Assembly: GCF_900078365.1 (NCBI RefSeq)
Contig: NZ_LT598653.1
Location: forward strand, 4,039,501 to 4,103,500
Direction: 5' to 3'
DNA from: an uncultured Sphingopyxis sp.
GTDB lineage: Bacteria > Pseudomonadota > Alphaproteobacteria > Sphingomonadales > Sphingomonadaceae
DNA: 64,000 nucleotides
The notes under the pieces are model-generated. The model had not been told where the DNA came from. It made no database searches and saw only the letters and a list, made by a program, of their open reading frames with translations. The number at the start of each line of letters is the position of its first letter. Position 1 is the stretch's first letter. This document shows, in pieces, positions 56,152 through 63,507 of this stretch. Made by a program: the position numbers and the translations under genes.

Positions 56152-57279
56152 ATGCGCGCCGAAGCGCAGGATCATATCGACAGGATTGGCGCCGCATTGG
56201 CGCTGCTGCGCCGCTTTCTCGACTGGGACCGCGCGGTGCGGCGGCTCGACGAACTCAATGCGAAGGTCGAGGACCCGACGCTGTGGAACGACGCGAAGGC
56301 GGCGCAAGAGGTGATGCGCGAACGCCGCCGGCTCGACGAGGCGATCACGGCGACGCGCGCGATCGAAACCGAATGCGCCGACACCGCCGAACTGATCGAA
56401 CTCGCCGAGATGGAAGGCGATGAGGGACTTGTCGACGAGGCGGTGGCGTCGCTGGCGTTGCTCGCCGCGCGCGCCGAGGAAGACAAGATCAAGGCACTGC
56501 TCGCGGGCGAGGCTGACGGCAACGACTGCTATATCGAAGTCCATGCCGGCGCCGGCGGCACCGAAAGCCAGGACTGGGCCGAGATGCTCCAGCGCATGTA
56601 TATGCGCTGGGCCGAAAAGCGCGGGATGAAGGTCGAACTCGTCGAATATCAGGCGGGCGAGCAGGCGGGGATCAAGTCGGCGACGATGCTGGTGAAGGGC
56701 GAGAACGCCTATGGCTATGCGAAGACCGAGAGCGGCGTCCACCGCCTCGTCCGCATCTCGCCCTATGACAGCTCGGCGCGGCGCCACACGAGCTTTTCGA
56801 GCGTCTGGGTCTATCCGGTGATCGACGACAATATCGAGATCGAGATCAACGAGGGCGACCTCAAGATCGACACCTATCGCGCGTCGGGCGCGGGCGGGCA
56901 GCACGTCAACACGACCGATTCGGCGGTTCGCATCACGCACATCCCGACCGGGATCGTCGTCGCCAGCCAGAACGACCGCTCGCAGCACAAGAACCGCGCG
57001 ACCGCGATGGGGATGCTGAAGGCGCGGATGTACGAGGCCGAGCTGCAGAAGCGCGAGGCGGCCGCATCGGGCGAATATCAGGCGAAGACCGAGATCGGCT
57101 GGGGCCACCAGATCCGCTCCTACGTCCTCCAGCCCTATCAGCTGGTGAAGGATCTGCGCACCGGCGTGACCTCGACGGCGCCGGGCGACGTGCTCGACGG
57201 CGCGCTCGACCCGTTCATGGCGGCGGCGCTATCGCAGAAGGTGACCGGCGAAAAGGTCGAGGTGGAGGACATCGATTGA
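56152..57279 (+). CDS. prfB: Peptide chain release factor 2
   Basis: RF2 ends translation at UGA and UAA. The 375 residues have the peptidyl-hydrolysis motif ASGAGGQHVNTTDSAVR and the domain 2 recognition region VRISPYDSSARRHTSF. In place of the usual SPF tripeptide this reads SPY. No programmed frameshift is present: around codon 22-27 the frame is continuous (RRFLDWDRAV) and the CTTTGA slip site of E. coli is absent. The stop overlaps the next ATG as TGATG. Confidence 0.96.
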   Translation: MRAEAQDHIDRIGAALALLRRFLDWDRAVRRLDELNAKVEDPTLWNDAKAAQEVMRERRRLDEAITATRAIETECADTAELIELAEMEGDEGLVDEAVASLALLAARAEEDKIKALLAGEADGNDCYIEVHAGAGGTESQDWAEMLQRMYMRWAEKRGMKVELVEYQAGEQAGIKSATMLVKGENAYGYAKTESGVHRLVRISPYDSSARRHTSFSSVWVYPVIDDNIEIEINEGDLKIDTYRASGAGGQHVNTTDSAVRITHIPTGIVVASQNDRSQHKNRATAMGMLKARMYEAELQKREAAASGEYQAKTEIGWGHQIRSYVLQPYQLVKDLRTGVTSTAPGDVLDGALDPFMAAALSQKVTGEKVEVEDID

Positions 57280-57998
57280 TGAAGCGCGCGGCGCTCGCCC
57301 TGCTGACGCTCGTACCGCTGCTTGGCGGCTGCGACGCGCCTTGGGACGATAGCAGCGACCGCGCCGAAACCGCGCGCGACTTTCCGCCCGCCGACCGGCC
57401 GGTGGCGCCGACGGTTTCGACCAAATGGTCGACCGAGGAAGCGCGCGACCGCGTCAACGAGGCCGAGGACGTCATGGATTCGGCCGACGTCCGTCCCGGC
57501 ATGACCGTCGCCGACATCGGCGCGGGCGACGGCTATTATACCGTGCGCCTCGCGCAGCGCGTCGGCGCGGGTGGCCGCGTGCTCGCGCAGGACATCATGC
57601 CGCAAGTGATCGAGCGCCTCGCCGACCGCGTCGCGCGCGAACGGCTCGACAATGTCTCGCTGAAGCTCGGCGCGGTCGACGATCCGCGCCTGCCCGAGGA
57701 CAGCTTCGACCGCGTCTTCATGGTCCATATGTATCACGAGATCGGCGAGCCCTACGCCTTTCTGTGGCGGCTGCGCCCGGCCTTGCGCCAGGGCGGACAG
57801 GTGATCGTCGTCGACGGCGACCGCCCGATCGCGCAGCATGGCACGCCCTTCCGCCTGCTCGTCTGCGAATTTCAGGCGGTGGGCTACAAGCTCGTCTCTT
57901 ACGACGACAAGCAGCACGCCGGCGGCTATCTCGCGCGTTTCGTGCCCACGGGCAAACGTCCCGAACCGGAGGCGATCAAGGTCTGCGACAATCCGTGA
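57279..57998 (+). CDS. Lipoprotein-like class I SAM-dependent methyltransferase
   Basis: This is a 239-residue protein. Residues 1-18 look like a lipoprotein signal (LLTLVPLLGGC with Cys at 18-19). The rest is a class I methyltransferase with motif I in VADIGAGDGYYTVRLAQRVG, FDRVFMVHMYHEI and a post-I acidic loop. SAM is normally cytoplasmic, so an exported methyltransferase is odd; the signal may instead be a membrane anchor. ATG at 57279 overlaps the prfB stop by one base; TTG at 57276 is a second option. Substrate unknown. Confidence 0.85.
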   Translation: MKRAALALLTLVPLLGGCDAPWDDSSDRAETARDFPPADRPVAPTVSTKWSTEEARDRVNEAEDVMDSADVRPGMTVADIGAGDGYYTVRLAQRVGAGGRVLAQDIMPQVIERLADRVARERLDNVSLKLGAVDDPRLPEDSFDRVFMVHMYHEIGEPYAFLWRLRPALRQGGQVIVVDGDRPIAQHGTPFRLLVCEFQAVGYKLVSYDDKQHAGGYLARFVPTGKRPEPEAIKVCDNP

Positions 57999-58001
57999 AA
58001 C

Positions 58002-58033
58002 ACCGTCGCCCCGCCTGCGCGGGGGCGACGGGT
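58002..58033 (+). terminator. Hairpin after the methyltransferase gene
   Basis: CCGTCGCCCC pairs with GGGGGCGACGG across a short loop and is followed by GTTTATAG. It lies four bases after the methyltransferase stop. The T-run is weak, so this is a possible terminator or a single REP unit. Confidence 0.5.
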
Positions 58034-58097
58034 TTATAGCGTGATCATATTGGATGGAATCGCCATCCCGGCGAATCCTTTCCCTATATGAAAAGCT

Positions 58098-58184
58098 GTG
58101 TGCTCCCGCGAAGGCGGGAGCCCATCACCCGCCGGCTCGAAATGGCACCGGCCGGAGATGGGCTCCCGCCTTCGCGGGGACACA
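58098..58184. repeat. REP-like inverted pair (GTGCTCCCGCGAAGGCGGGA type)
   Basis: Arms GTGCTCCCGCGAAGGCGGGA and GCTCCCGCCTTCGCGGGGAC are about 30 bases apart, each with a CCCATC/GATGGG extension. The family is shared with 38537-38642 and 47937-48020. It lies between the convergent methyltransferase and DsrE-like genes. Confidence 0.88.
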
Positions 58185-58224
58185 TCGCTTTTCCGGTGGG
58201 GGATTCGGCCTGACTCCACAAACC

Positions 58225-58599
58225 CTAATAGACGATCAGCCGGTCCTCCGCCGCGACCGCGGCAAGAAAGCTGACCACCCCGCCCGCCTTGACGCCGCCA
58301 ACGATCCGGTCGGCGGTCAGGTCGGCAAGAGCCAGTCCCGACTGGCACACGATCATCTCGACCCCGCTCGCCAATGCTTCGTCGATCAGTTCGGCGAGGC
58401 CGGGCAGGCCCGCCGCCCGCCGTGCGCCGTCCCCTGCAAAGCCCGCGGGCGGGCGCAACATCGCTGCCGCATCGCCCTGGAGGAATAGTCGCGCCGGCCC
58501 GCCCAGCGCGGCGGCGGCGATAGCGGTCTCTAGTGCGGCGCAGAAACGCCGCCCTTCGGCGACCGCGACGATGATGTTCAGACCTGGCATATCGGGCAT
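58225..58599 (-). CDS. DsrE/DsrF-like protein
   Basis: This is a 124-residue member of the DsrE fold, a group that includes sulfur-relay proteins such as TusD. The N-terminal strand is LNIIVAVAEGRRF and the likely active Cys lies in EMIVCQSGLALADL. There is no signal peptide, so it is cytoplasmic. The start can be at 58599 or 58590, both in frame; the first overlaps the E1-like gene by 22 bases. Its partner is the ThiF/MoeB-like gene; a shared sulfur-transfer role is inferred from that pairing only. Confidence 0.8.
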   Translation of the reverse strand: MPDMPGLNIIVAVAEGRRFCAALETAIAAAALGGPARLFLQGDAAAMLRPPAGFAGDGARRAAGLPGLAELIDEALASGVEMIVCQSGLALADLTADRIVGGVKAGGVVSFLAAVAAEDRLIVY

Positions 58600-59327
58600 T
58601 CGGGATCCTCGGGCACGCCGACCTCGCGCCAGCGGCGATCGAGCATATCGACGATCGCGAGCCGGCCGGTGAGCGGCGATCCCCAGCCGGACAGCGCGCG
58701 CACCGCCTCGAGCGCTGCCACCGTGCCGATCATGCCCGCGAGCGCGCCCATCACGCCGGTTTCGGCGCAGTTGATTCCAGGCCGGTCGGGATCGTTGCCG
58801 ACAAGACAAGCATAGCAGGCGTGGCCCGCGCGCCAGCCCTCATAGAGCGCGACCTGCCCCTCGAACGCCCCGATGGCGGCGCTGAGCAGCGGGATTTGCA
58901 GCGTCACCGCGGCGCGGTTGACGCCAAGCCGCGTCGCGAAATTGTCGCAGCCGTCGAGGATCAGGCTCGCGCCCTTCAGCAGCGCCGCGGCGTTCGCATC
59001 GTCGAGCCGCCGGGTGACCGCGATCGCCTCGACATGCGGATTGATCCGCCGCGCCGCCTCGGCCGCGACCTCGGCCTTCGGCGCGCCGAGATCGGCGTCG
59101 GTGAACAAAGGCTGGCGGTGGAGGTTCGACAGCTCGACGATGTCATGATCGATGATCGTCAGCTTGCCGACGCCCGCCGCCGCCAGATAGGTGATCGCCG
59201 GACAGCCGACACCGCCCGCGCCGATCAGCGCAACATGGCTCGCCTTCAGCTTCGCCTGCCCCGCGCCGCCGAACTGCGGCAGGATGATCTGGCGCGCATA
59301 GCGGTCGAGTTCGGCGTCGCTGAGCAC
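58578..59327 (-). CDS. ThiF/MoeB/HesA-family E1-like adenylyltransferase
   Basis: This enzyme adenylates the C-terminal Gly of a ubiquitin-like sulfur carrier such as ThiS or MoaD. The 249 residues have the ATP motif ALIGAGGVGCPAITYLAAAG, DHDIVELSNLHRQ and DGCDNFATR. The conserved Cys is in NCAETGVMG, and the zinc ligands are CYAC and CPICQV at the C-terminus. No carrier gene or rhodanese domain is adjacent. It could serve molybdopterin, thiamine or another sulfur pathway. The overlapping DsrE-like gene follows. Confidence 0.92.
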   Translation of the reverse strand: MLSDAELDRYARQIILPQFGGAGQAKLKASHVALIGAGGVGCPAITYLAAAGVGKLTIIDHDIVELSNLHRQPLFTDADLGAPKAEVAAEAARRINPHVEAIAVTRRLDDANAAALLKGASLILDGCDNFATRLGVNRAAVTLQIPLLSAAIGAFEGQVALYEGWRAGHACYACLVGNDPDRPGINCAETGVMGALAGMIGTVAALEAVRALSGWGSPLTGRLAIVDMLDRRWREVGVPEDPECPICQV

Positions 59328-59330
59328 CGA

Positions 59331-59867
59331 TCAGCGCAGTTTGATGCCCGACAGCGAAGCGACGCCGGCCGTATCCGCGGTTTCGTCGACCGCCTCGCTC
59401 GCGGTCCCGGTCGACCCGAAACCGCCGGCGCCGCGCGCCGTCGCGTCGAGCGTCGCCACTTCGGCAAAGGCCGCGCGCTGCACCGGCGCGGGGACGAGCT
59501 GGGCGATGCGGTCGCCGCGCTTGATCTCGAACGGCTCGTCGCCGAGATTGGCGAGGATCACCTTCACCTCGCCGCGATAGTCGCTGTCGATCGTCCCCGG
59601 CGTGTTGAGGCAGGTGACGCCATGCTTCAAGGCGAGGCCCGAGCGCGGGCGCACCTGCACCTCATAGCCCGCGGGGATCGCCATCGCGAAGCCCGTCGCG
59701 ACCGCGTGGCGCGCGCCGGGGCGCAGCGTCAGCGTTTCCGCCGCGACGACGTCCATCCCCGCCGCGCCTTCCGACGCATAGGCAGGCAGGGGCAGGCCGC
59801 CGCCGTTGGGCAGCCGCTGGATGGCGATTTCAATTTCCTTCAACGGGGATGCGCTTGTCGAGTTCAT
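59331..59867 (-). CDS. dut: Deoxyuridine 5'-triphosphate nucleotidohydrolase
   Basis: dUTPase keeps uracil out of DNA and supplies dUMP. The 178 residues show the five motifs: EGAAGMDVVAAE, RPRSGLALKHGV, NTPGTIDSDYRGE, GDRIAQLV and GAGGFGSTG. About 28 residues after motif V (SEAVDETADTAGVASLSGIKLR) extend beyond the usual end. The ATG at 59867 overlaps the coaBC end by 38 bases. A TTG start at the codon before KEIEIAIQRL would shorten the overlap. Confidence 0.96.
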   Translation of the reverse strand: MNSTSASPLKEIEIAIQRLPNGGGLPLPAYASEGAAGMDVVAAETLTLRPGARHAVATGFAMAIPAGYEVQVRPRSGLALKHGVTCLNTPGTIDSDYRGEVKVILANLGDEPFEIKRGDRIAQLVPAPVQRAAFAEVATLDATARGAGGFGSTGTASEAVDETADTAGVASLSGIKLR

Positions 59868-61092
59868 CGGCGATCTTTTCCATCAATTTGCGGGCGACGG
59901 CCGCTTTGGGCAGCCGGTCCCAGCTGTCCACGCCGTCTTTTCTGACGATATGCACCCGGTTCTCTTCGCCGCCCATCGGGTCGGCGGACACGTCGTTGGC
60001 GACGATCCAGTCGCATCCCTTGCGCGCGAGCTTGGCTTGGGCATGCGCGATGACGTCGTTGGTCTCGGCGGCGAAACCGATCAGCAGCGGCGGGCGATCG
60101 GCGCTTTTGGCGACGCCGGCGAGAATGTCGGGATTTTCGGCGAGCGCGAGCGGCGGGACCTGCCCGCTGCCGTCCTTCTTGATCTTCTGCGCCGCGGTAT
60201 CGGCGGCGCGCCAGTCGGCGACGGCGGCGACCATGATCGCGGCATCGACGGGCAAGCCCTGCTCCACTTCGCTCGCCATCTCGCGCGCGGTCTCGACATC
60301 GACGCGGATCACACCGGGCGGCGTCGGCAGCGGGACCGGCCCGGCGATCAGCAGCACCTCGGCGCCCGCTTCGGCGGCGGCGGCGGCGATCGCGAAGCCT
60401 TGCTTCCCGCTCGACCGGTTGGCGATGTAGCGCACCGGATCGATCGGCTCGTGCGTCGGCCCCGCGGTGATCAGGATGCGCCGCCCGAACAGCGGGCGAT
60501 GGTTGGCGGGCGCGAAATCGGGCTGGCCGGTGAGCGGCACGACGGCAGGCGCGTCGGCGAGCGCCGCGTCGATCGCCGCCTTGATCGCTTCGGGCTCGGG
60601 CAGGCGGCCGGGGCCATATTCGCCGCACGCCATCTCGCCCTCGCCGGGCTCCATCACCGTCACCCCGTCGCCGCGCAGCGTCGCGACATTGCGCCGGGTC
60701 GCGGCGTGCAGCCACATGCGCACATTCATCGCGGGCGCGGCGAGCACGGGCTTGTCGGTCGCGAGCAGCAGTGTGGTCGCGAGGTCGTCGGCGATTCCCG
60801 CCGCCATCTTCGCGAGCAGGTCGGCGGTCGCGGGCGCGACGACGACGAGATCGGCTTCGCGGCTCAATTGGATATGCCCCATCTCGACCTCGTCCTTCAG
60901 GTCGAAGAGGTTGGTATAAACCTTGTTTTCGCTGAGCGCGGCGAGCGTCAGCGGCGTGACGAACTGCTCGCCCGCGCGCGTGATCACGCAGCGCACGGTC
61001 ATGCCCGCCTTGCGGAGCAGGCGGACAAGCTCGATCGCCTTATAGGCGGCGATGCCGCCGCCGACGATCAGCAGGATGCGCGGAGCGGCCAT
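59830..61092 (-). CDS. coaBC: Bifunctional phosphopantothenoylcysteine decarboxylase/synthetase
   Basis: This enzyme performs the second and third steps of coenzyme A synthesis. The 420 residues consist of an N-terminal CoaC flavoprotein half with ILLIVGGGIAAYKAIELV, NVRMW and APAMNVRMWLHAATRRN. The C-terminal CoaB half has ITAGPTHEPIDPVRYIANRSSGKQG and VAAVADWR. FMN and CTP sites are as in the family. The ATG overlaps the stop of a 17-codon open frame as TGATG. Confidence 0.97.
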   Translation of the reverse strand: MAAPRILLIVGGGIAAYKAIELVRLLRKAGMTVRCVITRAGEQFVTPLTLAALSENKVYTNLFDLKDEVEMGHIQLSREADLVVVAPATADLLAKMAAGIADDLATTLLLATDKPVLAAPAMNVRMWLHAATRRNVATLRGDGVTVMEPGEGEMACGEYGPGRLPEPEAIKAAIDAALADAPAVVPLTGQPDFAPANHRPLFGRRILITAGPTHEPIDPVRYIANRSSGKQGFAIAAAAAEAGAEVLLIAGPVPLPTPPGVIRVDVETAREMASEVEQGLPVDAAIMVAAVADWRAADTAAQKIKKDGSGQVPPLALAENPDILAGVAKSADRPPLLIGFAAETNDVIAHAQAKLARKGCDWIVANDVSADPMGGEENRVHIVRKDGVDSWDRLPKAAVARKLMEKIADELDKRIPVEGN

Positions 61093-61145
61093 CAGCGGTG
61101 GCGGGCCTGCCCGGCGCGGGCGGCGATCGACAGGGGGTGATTCAT
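61092..61145 (-). CDS. Possible 17-residue leader peptide coupled to coaBC
   Basis: The minus strand has an ATG at 61145 with a strong Shine-Dalgarno (AAGGAGACGGCGATG, spacing 6) and encodes MNHPLSIAARAGQARHR. Its TGA overlaps the coaBC ATG as TGATG, so coaBC translation would be coupled to it. coaBC itself has no independent ribosome binding site that I can see. The ORF is too short to prove; it could also be a short upstream ORF that sets the coaBC level. Confidence 0.5.
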   Translation of the reverse strand: MNHPLSIAARAGQARHR

Positions 61146-61189
61146 CGCCGTCTCCTTCGCCCTCCAGTTATGCGCTTCCTCGCCCCAGT

Positions 61190-62281
61190 TCAAGCAGCGG
61201 GCCGCGCCCGCCCGAGCAGCGAGCGCACCAGCCCGGCCAGCGCGGCGGGAGCGAGGGCAAGGCCGACGAACAGCGTCGGAGTGACAAGCATCGCCCAATA
61301 GAAATTGGCCGGGCGCGCGAAGAGCATCAGCAGCGCGGCATAGAAGAGCTGGATCAGCAACACCGCGAGCCCCAGCCGCGACCGCCACGCCGCCCAGCCG
61401 AGCAGCGCGAGCGGGACGAGCAGGGCGGCCGCCCAGCCTTCGAAAAAGCGCAGGATCGAGGAGGCCTGAACGAAGGACAGATAGGCGATCCAGCCGCCCT
61501 GTCCGTGCCAGCCCTGGCTTGCGGGGTCGGCGGGGTTCGTGACCGCGGCGATCGCCGCGATATGCGCCGCAAGCCCCCCGGCGAAACAGAGACCAACCGC
61601 CAGCCAGCCCGCCGCCGCGCGCCAGTCGCGATCGATCAGCGCGAACAGCCCGAACAGCATCGCGACGGGCAGGACCGTCTCGCGGATCGCCAGCGCGGCT
61701 GCGACGAGCGCCAGTGCCGCCCACGGGCGCGCCGGGCGGTAGAGCGCGAGCGCCAGCGCGAGGAGGACGCCCGCCGCGACCTCGTGAATATAGAGCCACT
61801 CGCGCGCGGCGAGCTGTGTCAGGTTCGCCGCGACGAACAGCGCCGCGACCGGGGCATAGCGCGGGAGGTCGGACTCGGTCCGCAGCCGCCGGTACCAGGC
61901 GAGGATCGCGGCGCCGCCGGTCAGCAGGAACAGGAGCACCGCGTTGCGCTCGCCGGGCGCAGCGACGATATGGGCGAGCGTCGGCAGGCGAACCGTCACG
62001 AAGGGGCGTAGCGGATAATGGCCGCGGCGATGTTCGGCCGCCGCCGCCGTATAATAGGATTCGCCCGCCGCGACGCGCTGCGCGATGCGCGCGTAAAGCG
62101 CATGATCGCCGGCGAGGCCGTCGAAATGCCCCGATGCCGGCTTGGCGACCGCGAGATGGTTACGCCCGACGCCGCCCGCCGCGCCCCACGCCATCAGCAG
62201 TGCCAGCAGCGCCAGTACCGCCGCCGCGACCGGGCGTGAAACCCCGGCAAAGCGGTTCCAGCCGGGCGCGTCGCGCGTCAT
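61190..62281 (-). CDS. Multi-pass membrane protein, GT-C-like glycosyltransferase candidate
   Basis: This is a 363-residue integral membrane protein with about nine to ten helices. The first extracytoplasmic loop (GDHALYARIAQRVAAGESYYTAAAAEHRR) looks like the first loop of GT-C transferases that use polyprenyl-phosphate sugars. I do not recognise a named family. Its ATG overlaps the GT2-GtrA gene by four bases, so they are cotranscribed. A pair of a GT2 that makes a lipid-linked sugar and a GT-C that uses it is the natural reading, but the target is unknown. Confidence 0.75.
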   Translation of the reverse strand: MTRDAPGWNRFAGVSRPVAAAVLALLALLMAWGAAGGVGRNHLAVAKPASGHFDGLAGDHALYARIAQRVAAGESYYTAAAAEHRRGHYPLRPFVTVRLPTLAHIVAAPGERNAVLLFLLTGGAAILAWYRRLRTESDLPRYAPVAALFVAANLTQLAAREWLYIHEVAAGVLLALALALYRPARPWAALALVAAALAIRETVLPVAMLFGLFALIDRDWRAAAGWLAVGLCFAGGLAAHIAAIAAVTNPADPASQGWHGQGGWIAYLSFVQASSILRFFEGWAAALLVPLALLGWAAWRSRLGLAVLLIQLFYAALLMLFARPANFYWAMLVTPTLFVGLALAPAALAGLVRSLLGRARPAA

Positions 62282-63405
62282 TTGCGCCAGGTCAGCGCCG
62301 CCGACATGGCGAAGTTCCAGATCGCGCCGACGACCACGCCCGCGACTCCGGCGACCCACCATCGTTCGTCGTGCCCGGCCATCCAGGTGCCGATGCCGAT
62401 ATTGGCGACCGCGCCCAAAGCCGAAATCGCATAGAAGCTCGCAAGCCCGCCGGCGAGGCGCCATCCCTTCAGCTTGCGGTCGGCATAGGTGAAGCTGTTG
62501 TTGAGGAAGAAGTTGAAGGCGATCGCGGTCATCACCGCCACGGTCTGCGCGGTGACGAAGGCGCTGCCGGCGCCAAGGATCGCGCGCAGCACGGCGAGAT
62601 GGACGAACACGCCGAGCCCGCCGACCATCAGGAATTTGAGCAGGCGCACCGGCACGAAGCGGCCGATCGTCTTGTCGGCGATCAGTTCGGCATATTCGGC
62701 GATGACGCGCGCGCCGATCTTGCTTTCGCCTGCCTCGCGCGTGCGGAACTGATAGGGGATTTCGGCGACCTTGAGCGGCGCCGGGCTCGACGCCAGCAGG
62801 TCGAGCAATATCTTGAAGCCGACCGCCGAGAGCCGGGGCAATGCGCGTTCGAAGGCGTCGCGGCGGATCGCGAAAAAGCCGCTCATCGGATCGCTAACGT
62901 CGGTGCCGAGCGCGATCTGCCCGGCGCGCGTTGCGAGCCGGCTCATCCGCGCGCGGCCCTGGTCCCAGTCGCCGATCCCGCCGCCCGCGCCATAGCGCGT
63001 GCCGACTGCAAGCTCGGCGCCGCGCTCCGCAATTGCGTCGATCAGGCGCGGCAGCGCCTCCTCGCCATGCTGGAGGTCGCCGTCCATCACCGCGACGATC
63101 GGCGCGGCGGTCGCCAATATGCCCTCGACCACCGCCGACGACAGGCCGCGCCGGCCGACGCGCTGAACGATGCGTATATGCCGTGAATCGCGGCCGATGC
63201 GGCGGACGAGTTCGCTCGTCCCGTCGGGCGAATTATCGTCGACGAAAACGACTTCCCAGCCGCGCCCCGCGAGCACGATCGACAGCCCGGCGATCAGTTT
63301 TTCGACATTGGCGGCCTCGTTGAGCGTCGGCACCACGACCGCGACCTCGAGCGGCAGCGCGGCGACCGGCAGCGGCGAATCGGCAATCAGGGTGTCGTGG
63401 CGCAT
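62278..63405 (-). CDS. GT2 polyprenyl-phosphate glycosyltransferase fused to GtrA-like domain
   Basis: The N-terminal half (residues 20-245) is a DPM1-like GT2 domain: VVPTLNEAANVEKLIAGL, VFVDDNSPDGTSELV and AVMDGDLQHGEE with the DxD-like motif. The C-terminal half (about 255-375) is a GtrA-type four-helix membrane domain (LLKFLMVGGLGVFVHLAV to IWNFAMSAALTWRK). The fusion should make polyprenyl-phosphate-sugar and help move it across the membrane. It precedes the GT-C-like gene. Sugar and acceptor are unknown. Confidence 0.9.
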   Translation of the reverse strand: MRHDTLIADSPLPVAALPLEVAVVVPTLNEAANVEKLIAGLSIVLAGRGWEVVFVDDNSPDGTSELVRRIGRDSRHIRIVQRVGRRGLSSAVVEGILATAAPIVAVMDGDLQHGEEALPRLIDAIAERGAELAVGTRYGAGGGIGDWDQGRARMSRLATRAGQIALGTDVSDPMSGFFAIRRDAFERALPRLSAVGFKILLDLLASSPAPLKVAEIPYQFRTREAGESKIGARVIAEYAELIADKTIGRFVPVRLLKFLMVGGLGVFVHLAVLRAILGAGSAFVTAQTVAVMTAIAFNFFLNNSFTYADRKLKGWRLAGGLASFYAISALGAVANIGIGTWMAGHDERWWVAGVAGVVVGAIWNFAMSAALTWRK

Positions 63406-63507
63406 GAAACCTCGGTTTTGTCCGGATTTCGCGTCCGGGGTTGGTCGAGGTCAGGTCCTAATGATTTAGGGTAAATGTCCGGTAACCAAGGCCGCGCGTG
63501 CGTCGGC

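Noticed and set aside
56152..56240. Programmed frameshift in prfB
   Set aside because: The reading frame is continuous and the CTTTGA slip sequence with internal stop is absent.
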